NCBI RefSeq assembly: GCF_001591545.1
Contig: NZ_BCVC01000014.1
Location: 1-35,634 of the forward strand
Reading direction: 5' to 3'
Length of the DNA: 35,634 bases
Source: Lederbergia lenta NBRC 16444
GTDB lineage: Bacteria; Bacillota; Bacilli; Bacillales; Bacillaceae_C
In this document: positions 8,082 through 15,313 of the stretch, one piece after another
Numbering within the stretch: position 1 is the stretch's first letter
Layout of the letters: the number at the start of each line of letters is the position of its first letter
Notes under the pieces: generated by a model
Seen by the model: only the letters and a program-made list of their open reading frames with translations
The model's database searches: none
Told to the model about the DNA's origin: nothing
Position numbers and translations under genes: made by a program

Positions 8082-8948
8082 TTGGAAGCTCAAATTTTGT
8101 TTCATACAAAGCATATGCTCGGGGAGGGCCCGACATGGGATAGTGAAAACGAACGTTTTATGTGGGTCGATATTGTAGGGAAAACCTTGCAAAGTTACGA
8201 TGTTAAAGCGAACCATGTTCATAAGTGGTCGTTTAGCGAATATGTAACTACAGTAGTGCCAATAAATAAAGAAGAAGTGGTATTGGCGATGCATAATGGT
8301 GTATATATATTTAATTTGATTTCAGAAGAGTTGACACCGCTTGCAAATCCAATTAAAAACCTAAACATTAGATTTAATGACGGGAAATGTGATGCGAACG
8401 GTAGGCTCTGGGTAGGAACGATGGAAGTACATGGTAGTGCAAATGAGGGAGCTTTATACTGTGTTTTTCCAGATGGAAGTGTAAAGGAAAAAGTTGTACC
8501 TGTAACTATTTCTAATGGAATTGCATGGAACACTACAAACGATATGATGTATTATATTGATACGCCAACGAAAAAAGTGGCAGCTTATGATTTTAATGTA
8601 CAAACAAGCAAGGTAGCATTCAGGGACTATGTAGTTGCGATCCCAGATGGGCAAGGAGCTCCAGATGGTATGACTATAGATGAGGAAGGGATGCTTTGGG
8701 TGGCCCATTATGGGGGCTGGAAGGTTTCTCGATGGGATCCTCAAACTGGTAAGCAGCTAGATGAGGTGAGAGTACCTTGTAGTAATGTTACTTCTTGTAC
8801 ATTTGGAGGTAAAGATTTGAATGAGTTATTTATCACAACCGCAAGACAAGGCCTAGATGAGGAAGAATTAAGAAAACAACCCCACGCAGGAGGGGTGTTT
8901 CGTGTAGAAACAAAAACTCGTGGAGTAAAAGCATATAGTTTTAGATAG
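8082..8948 (+). CDS. SMP-30/gluconolactonase/LRE family lactonase
   Basis: 288 residues from the TTG at 8082, which has AGTGGGGG eight bases upstream; a GTG at 8067 is an alternative with no ribosome site. This is a six-bladed beta-propeller family that hydrolyses sugar lactones with a bound divalent metal. Expected metal ligands are seen: Glu15 in LGEGPTWD, Asn in SNGIAWN, and Asp in PDGMTIDEEG. The ending HAGGVFRVETKTRGVKAYSF is typical. It probably forms an operon with the SGNH hydrolase. Its natural lactone is unknown; a link to sugar dehydrogenases elsewhere in the window is inference. Confidence 0.9.
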   Translation: MEAQILFHTKHMLGEGPTWDSENERFMWVDIVGKTLQSYDVKANHVHKWSFSEYVTTVVPINKEEVVLAMHNGVYIFNLISEELTPLANPIKNLNIRFNDGKCDANGRLWVGTMEVHGSANEGALYCVFPDGSVKEKVVPVTISNGIAWNTTNDMMYYIDTPTKKVAAYDFNVQTSKVAFRDYVVAIPDGQGAPDGMTIDEEGMLWVAHYGGWKVSRWDPQTGKQLDEVRVPCSNVTSCTFGGKDLNELFITTARQGLDEEELRKQPHAGGVFRVETKTRGVKAYSFR

Positions 8949-8954
8949 AATAGC

Positions 8955-8983
8955 TTGGAGGGAGAGTCCAAACTCCCCTCCAA
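8955..8983. terminator. Stem-loop in the convergent gap, terminator-like but lacking a T run
   Basis: TTGGAGGGAGAGT (8955-8967) pairs with ACTCCCCTCCAA (8972-8983) with one bulged base. The stem is strong, but the plus-strand tail AATAGATTT is not a proper U tract. It lies between the ends of the lactonase and the ZIP transporter and may stop transcription from both sides inefficiently. Confidence 0.45.
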
Positions 8984-9029
8984 ATAGATTTAAGAGTCTG
9001 CTTTTGAACATTTGTATGTCGTTATTTTC

Positions 9030-9833
9030 CTAAACAACAAGTATTAGACTAATAGCCATAACAATCATGCCACTAATTAATCCATAAATGGATGTATGCG
9101 CTTCGTCATATTTCTTTGCGGCCGGTAGAAGTCCATCAAGTGAAATAAAAACCATAATACCAGCAACTGATGCAAAAATTACTCCGAATAAAACGTCATT
9201 TAAAAAGGGCATCAAAATCAGAAAGGCAATAATAGCGCCGATAGGTTCTGAAAGTCCAGATAAAAAGGAAAGTTTAAATGCCTTCTTCTTACTTCCAGTG
9301 GCAAAGTAAATAGGTACTGCAACAGCTATCCCTTCTGGAATGTTGTGGATAGCGATGGCAATCGCAATTGCCACTCCAAGGGTTGGGTCTTGTAAGGCTG
9401 CTGTAAATGTAGCAATTCCTTCAGGGAAATTATGAATGGCAATTGCTAGTGCTGTGAAGGTTCCCATTTTTAAAAGATCAGGATCATGGACTTTGCTATC
9501 CTTTATTTCTTCTACCTTTTTAAATTCATGGGGATTACCTTGGTTTGGCACAAACCTGTCGATTAGAGCAATTAAAAGCATTCCTCCAAAGAAACCACCT
9601 ATAGTAGCCCAGTTCCCTGTTTGATTACCGAGAGCCGCTGTTAAGGCATATTTTGCTTTTACAAAAATTTCAATCATTGAAACATAAATCATCACACCGG
9701 CAGAAAATCCCAGCGACCAGGAAAGGAATTTTGTATTAGTAGTCGACGTAAACATTGCAACGACACTGCCGATGCCTGTAGCAAGACCAGCTAGCAGTGT
9801 AAGACTAAATGCCAATATTAAATTTTCAGTCAT
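9030..9833 (-). CDS. zupT: ZIP-family divalent metal transporter (ZupT type)
   Basis: 267 residues with about eight hydrophobic segments. The two signature metal-binding helices are IAIHNFPEGIATF and IAIHNIPEGIAVAVP, the HNxPEG motifs of ZupT-like ZIP proteins. A charged cytoplasmic loop (KKVEEIKDSKVHDP) lies between the third and fourth helices. It would import zinc or other divalent metals across the cell membrane. AAGGAG lies about eight bases upstream of the ATG. I see no convincing Zur or MntR site upstream. The region 9834-10016 otherwise holds no gene. Confidence 0.93.
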   Translation of the reverse strand: MTENLILAFSLTLLAGLATGIGSVVAMFTSTTNTKFLSWSLGFSAGVMIYVSMIEIFVKAKYALTAALGNQTGNWATIGGFFGGMLLIALIDRFVPNQGNPHEFKKVEEIKDSKVHDPDLLKMGTFTALAIAIHNFPEGIATFTAALQDPTLGVAIAIAIAIHNIPEGIAVAVPIYFATGSKKKAFKLSFLSGLSEPIGAIIAFLILMPFLNDVLFGVIFASVAGIMVFISLDGLLPAAKKYDEAHTSIYGLISGMIVMAISLILVV

Positions 9834-10016
9834 TCTATATACTCCTTCTTGCTAATTAGATTTAATCAACAAAATTATTACTACTTACGATAGTATGCAA
9901 GACAAGTTTGAAAGTTGCCATTGGGAAACATTCTACACCCTTTAAAAAAAGAATGTCAATAAGAGTATTATAAGGGGAAAAATCAAGCATTAATTAGGTG
10001 GATAATAGAAATTATT

Positions 10017-10057
10017 AAAAAGAGTTCTAACGTTTGAATAACGATAGAACTCTTTTT
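10017..10057. terminator. Terminator downstream of the ytxJ-like gene (works in both directions)
   Basis: AAAAAGAGTTCTA arm (about 10017-10029) pairs with TAGAACTCTTTTT (10045-10057). The A and T flanks give U runs on both strands. It lies ten bases past the end of the minus-strand ytxJ-like gene. Confidence 0.85.
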
Positions 10058-10066
10058 ACATACAGG

Positions 10067-10406
10067 TTATTTTATAAAATTTTTTATCGCATTCTCTAAA
10101 GCCTGTCCAGTAATTTTCGAATGTGAAGCATTCCATAATGCTTTTTTATTTTGAACGAGGAAAGCTTGTGGTGATTGATGGGTAATATGTAAATCGCTCG
10201 CAATTTCATTAGATACGTTTCTATTTTCTATCACTGTTACAACATATTTATCAAGGTCCGATCTCGTAGGATTTGTATACATCATAGGCAGAGGCACTAA
10301 TTGGACATGTAGTGCTATGCTTAAAAACAAATATAGGTTTTTTATTCGTTCCCTCAAATACACTTTTCCATTGCTCTATCGTGCTTAATTCTTTTAATTC
10401 AGTCAT
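10067..10406 (-). pseudogene. ytxJ: Frameshifted ytxJ/brxC-like bacillithiol-system thioredoxin-fold protein
   Basis: Reading from the ATG at 10406 gives MTELKELSTIEQWKSVFEG, then FVFKHSTTCPISASAYDVYK. This is the YtxJ N-terminus, with its TCPIS redox motif. That frame hits TGA soon after SYEI. The next frame continues with SDLDKYVVTVIENRN, then ITHQSPQAFLVQNKK and WNASHSKIT, the conserved YtxJ C-terminus. The shift of one base lies near 10255-10265. The joined product would be about 112 residues, close to the roughly 108 of B. subtilis YtxJ. YtxJ proteins (BrxC) act in bacillithiol-linked disulfide reduction. It is either a genuine inactivating indel or a sequencing/assembly error. Confidence 0.82.
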
Positions 10407-10480
10407 TAACAAACCCATCCCTTCAGCATTTTAGCTATTATCTCAAAATAATCTGTTTCTTTCACGTCTGTTGCCTCATA

Positions 10481-10509
10481 GTGTTGTTGAGGTTGTGGCA
10501 TGTTATAAT
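10481..10509 (+). promoter_or_regulatory. Possible sigma-A promoter for the unrecognised gene at 10547
   Basis: GTGTTG (10481-10486), a 17-base spacer and a perfect TATAAT (10504-10509). Transcription would start near 10516, about 30 bases before the ATG. Confidence 0.55.
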
Positions 10510-10546
10510 AGTCGCAAGGAATTTATTAGAAAAGAGGCGTTACTCC

Positions 10547-11020
10547 ATGCTTTCGTTTGAACAAAAACAAGCTATCATTGAAACATTTCCACAGTTAACA
10601 CGTAAAGAGGTTTCGATGAAGCGATTAAACTATCATTTTGCTGAAAGTCTATTTGATAAAACGGTTGTAGTACATTATCTTCATCCAAATGGAAATGGCT
10701 TTGTATACGTTGGAGATCTTGAACAATATGATGCTGATTCTAGGGGGCTCGTTAATATTAAGGATGCATCAGAGGAAGAATTAAAAAAAATTATTACTGA
10801 CTCCATTAAATATCTTGCAGAAGGAAAAGATATTGAGGTTCAGCAGATAGAAATGATAACTGAACAAAAGTGGAGCAATAATGAGGGACAAACATTAGTA
10901 CTTATGCATGAAGATATGCTTTGGAATATTTATACGGGACTTAACTTAGAGGAAAGCTTTGAATCACAGAAGCAGGCAGAAAGTTACTTGAGAGAAGAAG
11001 GATTCAACCCAGTAAAGTAG
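10547..11020 (+). CDS. Conserved-looking cytoplasmic protein, not recognised
   Basis: 157 residues from the ATG at 10547, after a weak AGAGGCG. In-frame codons upstream overlap the TATAAT box and are excluded. The protein is acidic and soluble, without membrane segments or a signal peptide. The N-terminal half looks mixed alpha/beta (HFAESLFDKTVVVHYLHPNG then FVYVGDLEQY), and a helix-rich stretch SEEELKKIITDSIKYLAEG follows. I see no catalytic motif. It stands alone between its own promoter and terminator, divergent from the ytxJ-like gene. Codon use is like its neighbours. I assign no function. Confidence 0.75.
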   Translation: MLSFEQKQAIIETFPQLTRKEVSMKRLNYHFAESLFDKTVVVHYLHPNGNGFVYVGDLEQYDADSRGLVNIKDASEEELKKIITDSIKYLAEGKDIEVQQIEMITEQKWSNNEGQTLVLMHEDMLWNIYTGLNLEESFESQKQAESYLREEGFNPVK

Positions 11021-11035
11021 TCTATTATAAGAATG

Positions 11036-11060
11036 GCGGGAAGTATTTCCCGCTTGTTCA
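11036..11060 (+). terminator. Intrinsic terminator after the unrecognised gene
   Basis: GCGGGAA (11036-11042) pairs with TTCCCGC (11047-11053), followed by the T-rich tail TTGTTCATTT. Confidence 0.75.
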
Positions 11061-11168
11061 TTTATATTTAATTAGAAACAGATAAATAGAAGTTAAGGCA
11101 ATATTAATAATCTTTATCAATTTATCAGAATAAATAATTAAATGAAAGTTGTGAAGAATGGTTTTAAA

Positions 11169-11207
11169 TTGAATAAAAAGATGTTATATTCTTAATAGAA
11201 ACGTTTC
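11169..11207 (+). promoter_or_regulatory. Promoter with overlapping LacI-type operator, operon 11277-14799
   Basis: TTGAAT (11169-11174), 17 bases, TTAATA (11192-11197), then at once the palindrome GAAACGTTTC (11198-11207) followed by GATTGA. The operator therefore covers the start of transcription, a repressing position. Nearly the same sequence follows the -10 box of the second sugar operon at 23817-23831. The LacI-family gene at 28049-29020 is the likely binder. CcpA is an alternative, but the site misses conserved cre positions. Downstream the leader contains a small hairpin, CTATGC/GCATAG at 11225-11245. Confidence 0.6.
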
Positions 11208-11276
11208 GATTGATTTTCTCTTACCTATGCTATACGTTTGCATAGAAGATGATTTAAGAAAAAGGAGGGCTCTCAT

Positions 11277-11966
11277 ATAGCGCAACAATCCTGTTCTTTT
11301 CAAAAAGATGTCGAAGTGAAAAAAACTATCAATCTAGAATATTTGTTATCAATACCTGATGATTATAATCAAAAAGCGAATATGGACTACCCTCTAGTTT
11401 TATTTTTACATGGAATGGGAGAGCGTGGGTCTGATTTAAATGCAGTGAAAGCAAATGGGCTTCCGAAGTTAGCTGAAGAACAAAACTTTCCATTTATTCT
11501 TGTTTCTCCACAATGCCCGCTCGGTGTTGAAAGATACTCGACTTGGTTATTACATATTGATTCTATCTATGCATTACTTGAAGATTTGATTACTCAATAT
11601 CGAGTAGATGAAGATAGGATTTATGTAACCGGTTTAAGTATGGGAGGCTACGGTACTTGGGAAATAGCTAAGCAACATCCAGAGAAGTTTGCGGCAATGG
11701 CACCAATATGTGGCGGTGGCTCTGTTGAGCATTTGGAGCGACTAAAGGATGTTCCTGTTTGGGCGTTTCACGGGGCTAAAGATGATGTGGTACCTATGGA
11801 AGAAAGTCAGGTAATGGTGGAAGCGCTTCGAAGTGCTGGCGGTAACGTGAAATTGACCATCTACCCAGAAGCAACTCATGATTCTTGGACTGAAACATAT
11901 AATGATCCAGCATTTTATACATGGCTCTTAAATCAAAAAAGAGCAAAAGGGAGGATAATTAAATGA
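11277..11966 (+). CDS. Alpha/beta hydrolase (prolyl-oligopeptidase/esterase-like), probable ATA start
   Basis: About 229 residues if translation begins at ATA (11277), eight bases after a strong AAAGGAGGG (11261-11269). The first conventional in-frame codon is GTG at 11316, which has no ribosome site. The extra residues [12 protein letters not shown] read like a natural N-terminus for this family. The nucleophile elbow is GLSMGGYG (Ser about 121), the oxyanion segment [10 protein letters not shown], and the acid and histidine lie in [10 protein letters not shown] and EATHDSW. This is a predicted single-domain cytoplasmic esterase or peptidase of the dienelactone hydrolase/PHB depolymerase-like group. 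It is first in the operon and overlaps the next gene by four bases. Confidence 0.82.
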   Translation: MAQQSCSFQKDVEVKKTINLEYLLSIPDDYNQKANMDYPLVLFLHGMGERGSDLNAVKANGLPKLAEEQNFPFILVSPQCPLGVERYSTWLLHIDSIYALLEDLITQYRVDEDRIYVTGLSMGGYGTWEIAKQHPEKFAAMAPICGGGSVEHLERLKDVPVWAFHGAKDDVVPMEESQVMVEALRSAGGNVKLTIYPEATHDSWTETYNDPAFYTWLLNQKRAKGRIIK

Positions 11967-12691
11967 TTAATGTAACTGTTTGGAATGAAAACCGACATGA
12001 ACTAACAAATGAAAAGGTGAAAGAAGTATACCCTGAAGGCATTCATCAAACAATTGCTGCATTTTTAAGGGAAGCTGGCATGGATGTGAAAACGGCCACA
12101 CTAGATGAGCCTGAACATGGTTTAACAGATGAAGTATTAGATAAAACCGATGTACTATTATGGTGGGGGCATATGGCACACCATGAAGTGGATGATGAAA
12201 TAGTAACGAAAGTCCAACAGCGAGTATTAGACGGTATGGGATTGATTGTTCTTCATTCAGCGCACTTCTCAAAAATCTTCAAACGGTTAATGGGGACTTC
12301 ATGTGATTTAAAATGGAGAGAAGCGGATGATAAAGAACGCATTTGGGTCGTAAATCCGAGCCATCCAATAACTGAAGGTATTGGTGAATATATTGAACTT
12401 GAGAAGGAAGAAATGTATGGGGAGCATTTTGATATCCCAGCGCCTGATGAGTTATTGTTTGTTAGCTGGTTTGAAGGCGGAGAAGTCTTCCGAAGTGGTT
12501 GTACATATCGTCGTGGGAACGGGAAAATATTCTATTTCCGTCCTGGTCATGAGACATACCCTACTTATCATAATGAAGAAATTCAGCGTGTTATTACAAA
12601 TGCAGTACAGTGGGCAAAGCCAGTTGAACGAAAGCGGCCAGTATATGGAAACGCCCAACCGTTAGAAGAAATTAAAGATAAAAATAAATGA
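11963..12691 (+). CDS. ThuA-domain (trehalose utilisation-like) protein
   Basis: 242 residues. The ThuA fold is recognisable from [10 protein letters not shown] at the N-terminus, then [36 protein letters not shown] and [13 protein letters not shown]. ThuA proteins have a class I glutamine-amidotransferase-like fold. In rhizobia ThuA acts with a Gfo/Idh/MocA dehydrogenase (ThuB) in disaccharide use through 3-keto sugars. The ATGA overlap with the hydrolase and GGGAGG before the start indicate translational coupling. The next gene is a Gfo/Idh/MocA dehydrogenase, mirroring the thuA-thuB pairing. The exact substrate is not shown by sequence. Confidence 0.9.
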   Translation: MINVTVWNENRHELTNEKVKEVYPEGIHQTIAAFLREAGMDVKTATLDEPEHGLTDEVLDKTDVLLWWGHMAHHEVDDEIVTKVQQRVLDGMGLIVLHSAHFSKIFKRLMGTSCDLKWREADDKERIWVVNPSHPITEGIGEYIELEKEEMYGEHFDIPAPDELLFVSWFEGGEVFRSGCTYRRGNGKIFYFRPGHETYPTYHNEEIQRVITNAVQWAKPVERKRPVYGNAQPLEEIKDKNK

Positions 12692-12744
12692 TAGAAAGAA
12701 TAGTTTGAAAAACTTAGAGAATAGCAGATATGGAGGAGTCATTT

Positions 12745-13770
12745 ATGTCAAAATTAAAAGTAGGCGTTATTGGTTGTGGGAGTATATCGAAATTTCGTCA
12801 TTTTCCTGAGTATGTAGCAAATGAAAATGTAGAAATTGTTGCTGTTTGTGACATTATCGAGAAGCGTGCAGAAGCCGCGGCTGAAAAGCTAGGCGCAGAA
12901 GCATATACAGATTACGAGAAGATGCTCTCCGAGGCGGATATTGATGCAGTTTCCGTTTGTACGCCGAATTACTTACATGCACCTATGAGTATTGCTGCAT
13001 TAAACGCTGGCAAGCATGTTCTTTGTGAAAAGCCAATGGCTACATCTGAAGAAGAAGCACAGGCGATGATTGATGCTGCTAAGAAGAATGGAAAGAAACT
13101 GATGATAGGACATAATCAACGTTTTGTTCCTTCGCACAGTAAAGCAAAGCAATTACTAGCAAATGGTAAGTTAGGTAAAATATTTGGTTTCCGAACTGCA
13201 TTTGGACATCCTGGTCCAGAGGGTTGGAGTATAGATGGGAAGGATAGTTGGTTTTTTAGGAAAGAGGAAGCTTTTATTGGAGCTATGGGTGACTTGGGTG
13301 TTCACAAGACAGATCTCATGCGTTATATACTTGGCGAAGAGTTTGTTGAGGTTGGAGCGTTTGTTGAGTCTGGTGCGAAAGAAAATAGTAATGTCGATGA
13401 CAATGCGATCTGCTTGTTGAAATCGGAAAGCGGTATTATCGGGACACTCGCAGCTAGTTGGGCATATGTAAAAGAAGATAATTCTACCATTATTTACGGA
13501 GAAAAGGCTGTAATGAGACTCGAAGACGATCCAGAGCATTCCTTAATCATTCAGTACAATAATGGCGAGGTTGAGAAATTTGATCTTGGCAAAATTCAAT
13601 CCAATGAAGAAGGCGGACAAAGCAGTTCCCATGTGATTGATTATTTCGTGGAAAGTATTTTAAATGATACAGAGCCAGCAGTGAGTGGAGAAGAAGGAAT
13701 GAAATCTTTAAATGTAGTACTTGCAGCGCTTGAATCAAGTAAAACAAAACAAATTGTGTCAGTACCATAA
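12745..13770 (+). CDS. Gfo/Idh/MocA-family sugar dehydrogenase
   Basis: 341 residues. The N-terminal Rossmann fold starts KVGVIGCGSISKFRH, and the EKP motif with the catalytic lysine is in HVLCEKPMATSEEE. The C-terminal alpha/beta domain includes GAMGDLGVHKTDLMRYIL, where the conserved D and H of the active site are seen. Enzymes of this family oxidise or reduce sugar hydroxyls with NAD(P). The ATG at 12745 has GGAGGAG eight bases upstream; an earlier in-frame ATG lies before that site. It stands between ThuA and a TIM-barrel isomerase, so an oxidise-then-rearrange role on a sugar is likely. Confidence 0.92.
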   Translation: MSKLKVGVIGCGSISKFRHFPEYVANENVEIVAVCDIIEKRAEAAAEKLGAEAYTDYEKMLSEADIDAVSVCTPNYLHAPMSIAALNAGKHVLCEKPMATSEEEAQAMIDAAKKNGKKLMIGHNQRFVPSHSKAKQLLANGKLGKIFGFRTAFGHPGPEGWSIDGKDSWFFRKEEAFIGAMGDLGVHKTDLMRYILGEEFVEVGAFVESGAKENSNVDDNAICLLKSESGIIGTLAASWAYVKEDNSTIIYGEKAVMRLEDDPEHSLIIQYNNGEVEKFDLGKIQSNEEGGQSSSHVIDYFVESILNDTEPAVSGEEGMKSLNVVLAALESSKTKQIVSVP

Positions 13771-13830
13771 AATATAATTAATTTCTTAAAGAATCAGTTG
13801 TAAAAAATATAAAAGGATTGGTGAATAGAA

Positions 13831-14799
13831 ATGAAACTAGGAGTTTTCACTGTATTATTTGCGCAAAAATCATTTGAAGAAATGCTTGATTATGTACAGG
13901 CTTCAGGCTTAGATTCAGTTGAAATTGGAACAGGTAATTACCCAGGAAATGCTCATTGTGATTTAGATGGATTATTGGAAAGTGAAACAAAACGTAAAGA
14001 ATATTTAAAACAAGTGGAATCAAGAGGTTTAACGATTAGCGCATTCAGTTGTCACGGAAATGCATTAACTCCTGATAAAGCATTTGCGAAAACATCTCAT
14101 GAAACGTTTGTTAAAACTGTGAAGCTTGCTGAGTTGATGAATGTACCGGTTGTAAACACTTTTTCAGGAACACCGGGAGACCATGAAGGAGCAAAACATC
14201 CTAACTGGCCTGTCACACCTTGGCCGAATGAATATGGTGATGTTTTAAAATGGCAATGGGAAGAAAAACTTGTTCCATATTGGAAAGAGTGGGGACAATT
14301 TGCTCAAGATCGCAATGTAAAAGTAGGTCTTGAACTGCATGGTGGATTCCTCGTTCATACACCACATACGATGTTAAAGCTGAGAGAGTTAACATGTGAA
14401 GCGGTTGGAGCAAACCTTGATCCAAGTCACATGTGGTGGCAAGGAATTGATCCGGTCGCTGCAATTAAAATTTTAGGTGAAGCAAATGCGATTCACCATT
14501 TCCATGCCAAAGATACGTATATTGATCAAGATAATGTTAATATGTATGGTCTGACTGATATGCAACCGTATGGTGAGTTGAAAACCCGCGCATGGATGTT
14601 CCGTTCCGTTGGCTGTGGGCATGACGTAAAAGAGTGGTCTGATATGATGAGCGCATTGCGTACGTATGGATATGACTATGTTGTCAGTATCGAGCACGAA
14701 GATCCGCTTATGTCAGTTGAAGAAGGCTTCCAACGTGCAGTAAGCAATCTGAAACCTGTATTAATTAAAGAACAACCTGCTGAGATGTGGTGGGTTTAA
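13831..14799 (+). CDS. Sugar phosphate isomerase/epimerase family TIM barrel
   Basis: 322 residues, an AP-endonuclease-2/xylose-isomerase-like TIM barrel. Likely metal ligands lie in VGLELHGGFL (Glu), GANLDPSHMWW (Asp and His), HHFHAKDTYI (His) and VVSIEHEDPLM (Glu). Members isomerise or epimerise sugars and inositol derivatives, and some cleave 3-keto-glycosides. It is the last gene of the operon and ends at a strong terminator. AAAGGATTGGTGA lies before the ATG. It is larger than its two counterparts at 25085 and 26913 and appears distinct from them. Confidence 0.9.
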   Translation: MKLGVFTVLFAQKSFEEMLDYVQASGLDSVEIGTGNYPGNAHCDLDGLLESETKRKEYLKQVESRGLTISAFSCHGNALTPDKAFAKTSHETFVKTVKLAELMNVPVVNTFSGTPGDHEGAKHPNWPVTPWPNEYGDVLKWQWEEKLVPYWKEWGQFAQDRNVKVGLELHGGFLVHTPHTMLKLRELTCEAVGANLDPSHMWWQGIDPVAAIKILGEANAIHHFHAKDTYIDQDNVNMYGLTDMQPYGELKTRAWMFRSVGCGHDVKEWSDMMSALRTYGYDYVVSIEHEDPLMSVEEGFQRAVSNLKPVLIKEQPAEMWWV

Positions 14800-14834
14800 G
14801 CAGTCATATTTAAAAGCTTAATATTATTTTCTTG

Positions 14835-14868
14835 AAAAAACCGAGCATTATTTTTGCTCGGTTTTTTT
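14835..14868 (+). terminator. Intrinsic terminator of the first sugar operon
   Basis: AAAAAACCGAGCA (14835-14847) pairs with TGCTCGGTTTTTT (14855-14867), and the T run follows. A-rich and T-rich flanks give it function on both strands. Confidence 0.92.
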
Positions 14869-14946
14869 GTTGGGAATATATAGAGACTTGGGATAATGGT
14901 TAGAAAGTCATTCGCCATCGTTTGTGAGACAGTAAGGTACCGCGCA

Positions 14947-15193
14947 GTTTAGACGATAATATAAACGATACTAACTCAGATCATGGTTATGCAAAAGAAT
15001 ACTTTGGTGAAAATAAAAGTAAATATCAACGTCACCCCATCTCGTACGTATAAAAAATGGCTAATAGCCAGTACTCGTCATATGACGATCAGTAAACTGA
15101 AGCACACCGACAGTAAAGAAAAAAATCTGCATCTTTAGATGGCGTTTAGTTCCAACCTTAAGTAGAAAGGAAGGTTAATTTTATCGTCTGAAC
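14947..15193. repeat. Possible MITE-like element with 16-base terminal inverted repeats
   Basis: GTTTAGACGATAATAT (14947-14962) and the reverse complement of 15178-15193, GTTCAGACGATAAAAT, agree at 14 of 16 positions. They enclose 247 bases that hold no convincing gene. Inner features are a palindrome CGTCATATGACG near 15075 and an AACCTT/AAGGTT hairpin near 15153-15175. I see no clear target-site duplication, so a decayed insertion or a chance repeat is possible. It explains part of the 440-base gap between the sugar operon and the FAD oxidoreductase. Confidence 0.4.
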
Positions 15194-15313
15194 CTATTTA
15201 AACTAAGTTTTTGTTTATTCATTCTTATTGAAGGGTTATGTGTAATAGCCCCACTAGACTTAAAATAGAGAAATAGGTAATATTTGATGTACGAAAAGAA
15301 AAGGGTGTTCACA

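Noticed and set aside
10067-10363. A 98-residue protein starting at 10363 on the minus strand
   Set aside because: Its first residues are a wrong-frame reading of the ytxJ N-terminal part; the correct N-terminus is in the adjacent frame from 10406.
11198-11207. GAAACGTTTC as a CcpA cre site
   Set aside because: It misses conserved outer cre positions, and the near-identical site at 23817 misses more. A dedicated LacI-family regulator encoded at 28049-29020 is a simpler explanation, though CcpA is not excluded.
11221-11276. Hairpin CTATGC/GCATAG in the leader of the first sugar operon as a riboswitch
   Set aside because: It is only six base pairs with no conserved aptamer elements; it is noted as a simple leader hairpin.
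14101-14112. GAAACGTTTG inside the first TIM-barrel gene as a third operator
   Set aside because: It lies within coding sequence, is not next to a promoter and lacks the flanking CGAT of the two promoter sites.
14981-15138. Short open frames inside the gap 14870-15313
   Set aside because: They are brief, lack ribosome sites and show no recognisable protein family; the stretch is better treated as non-coding or a small repeat element.
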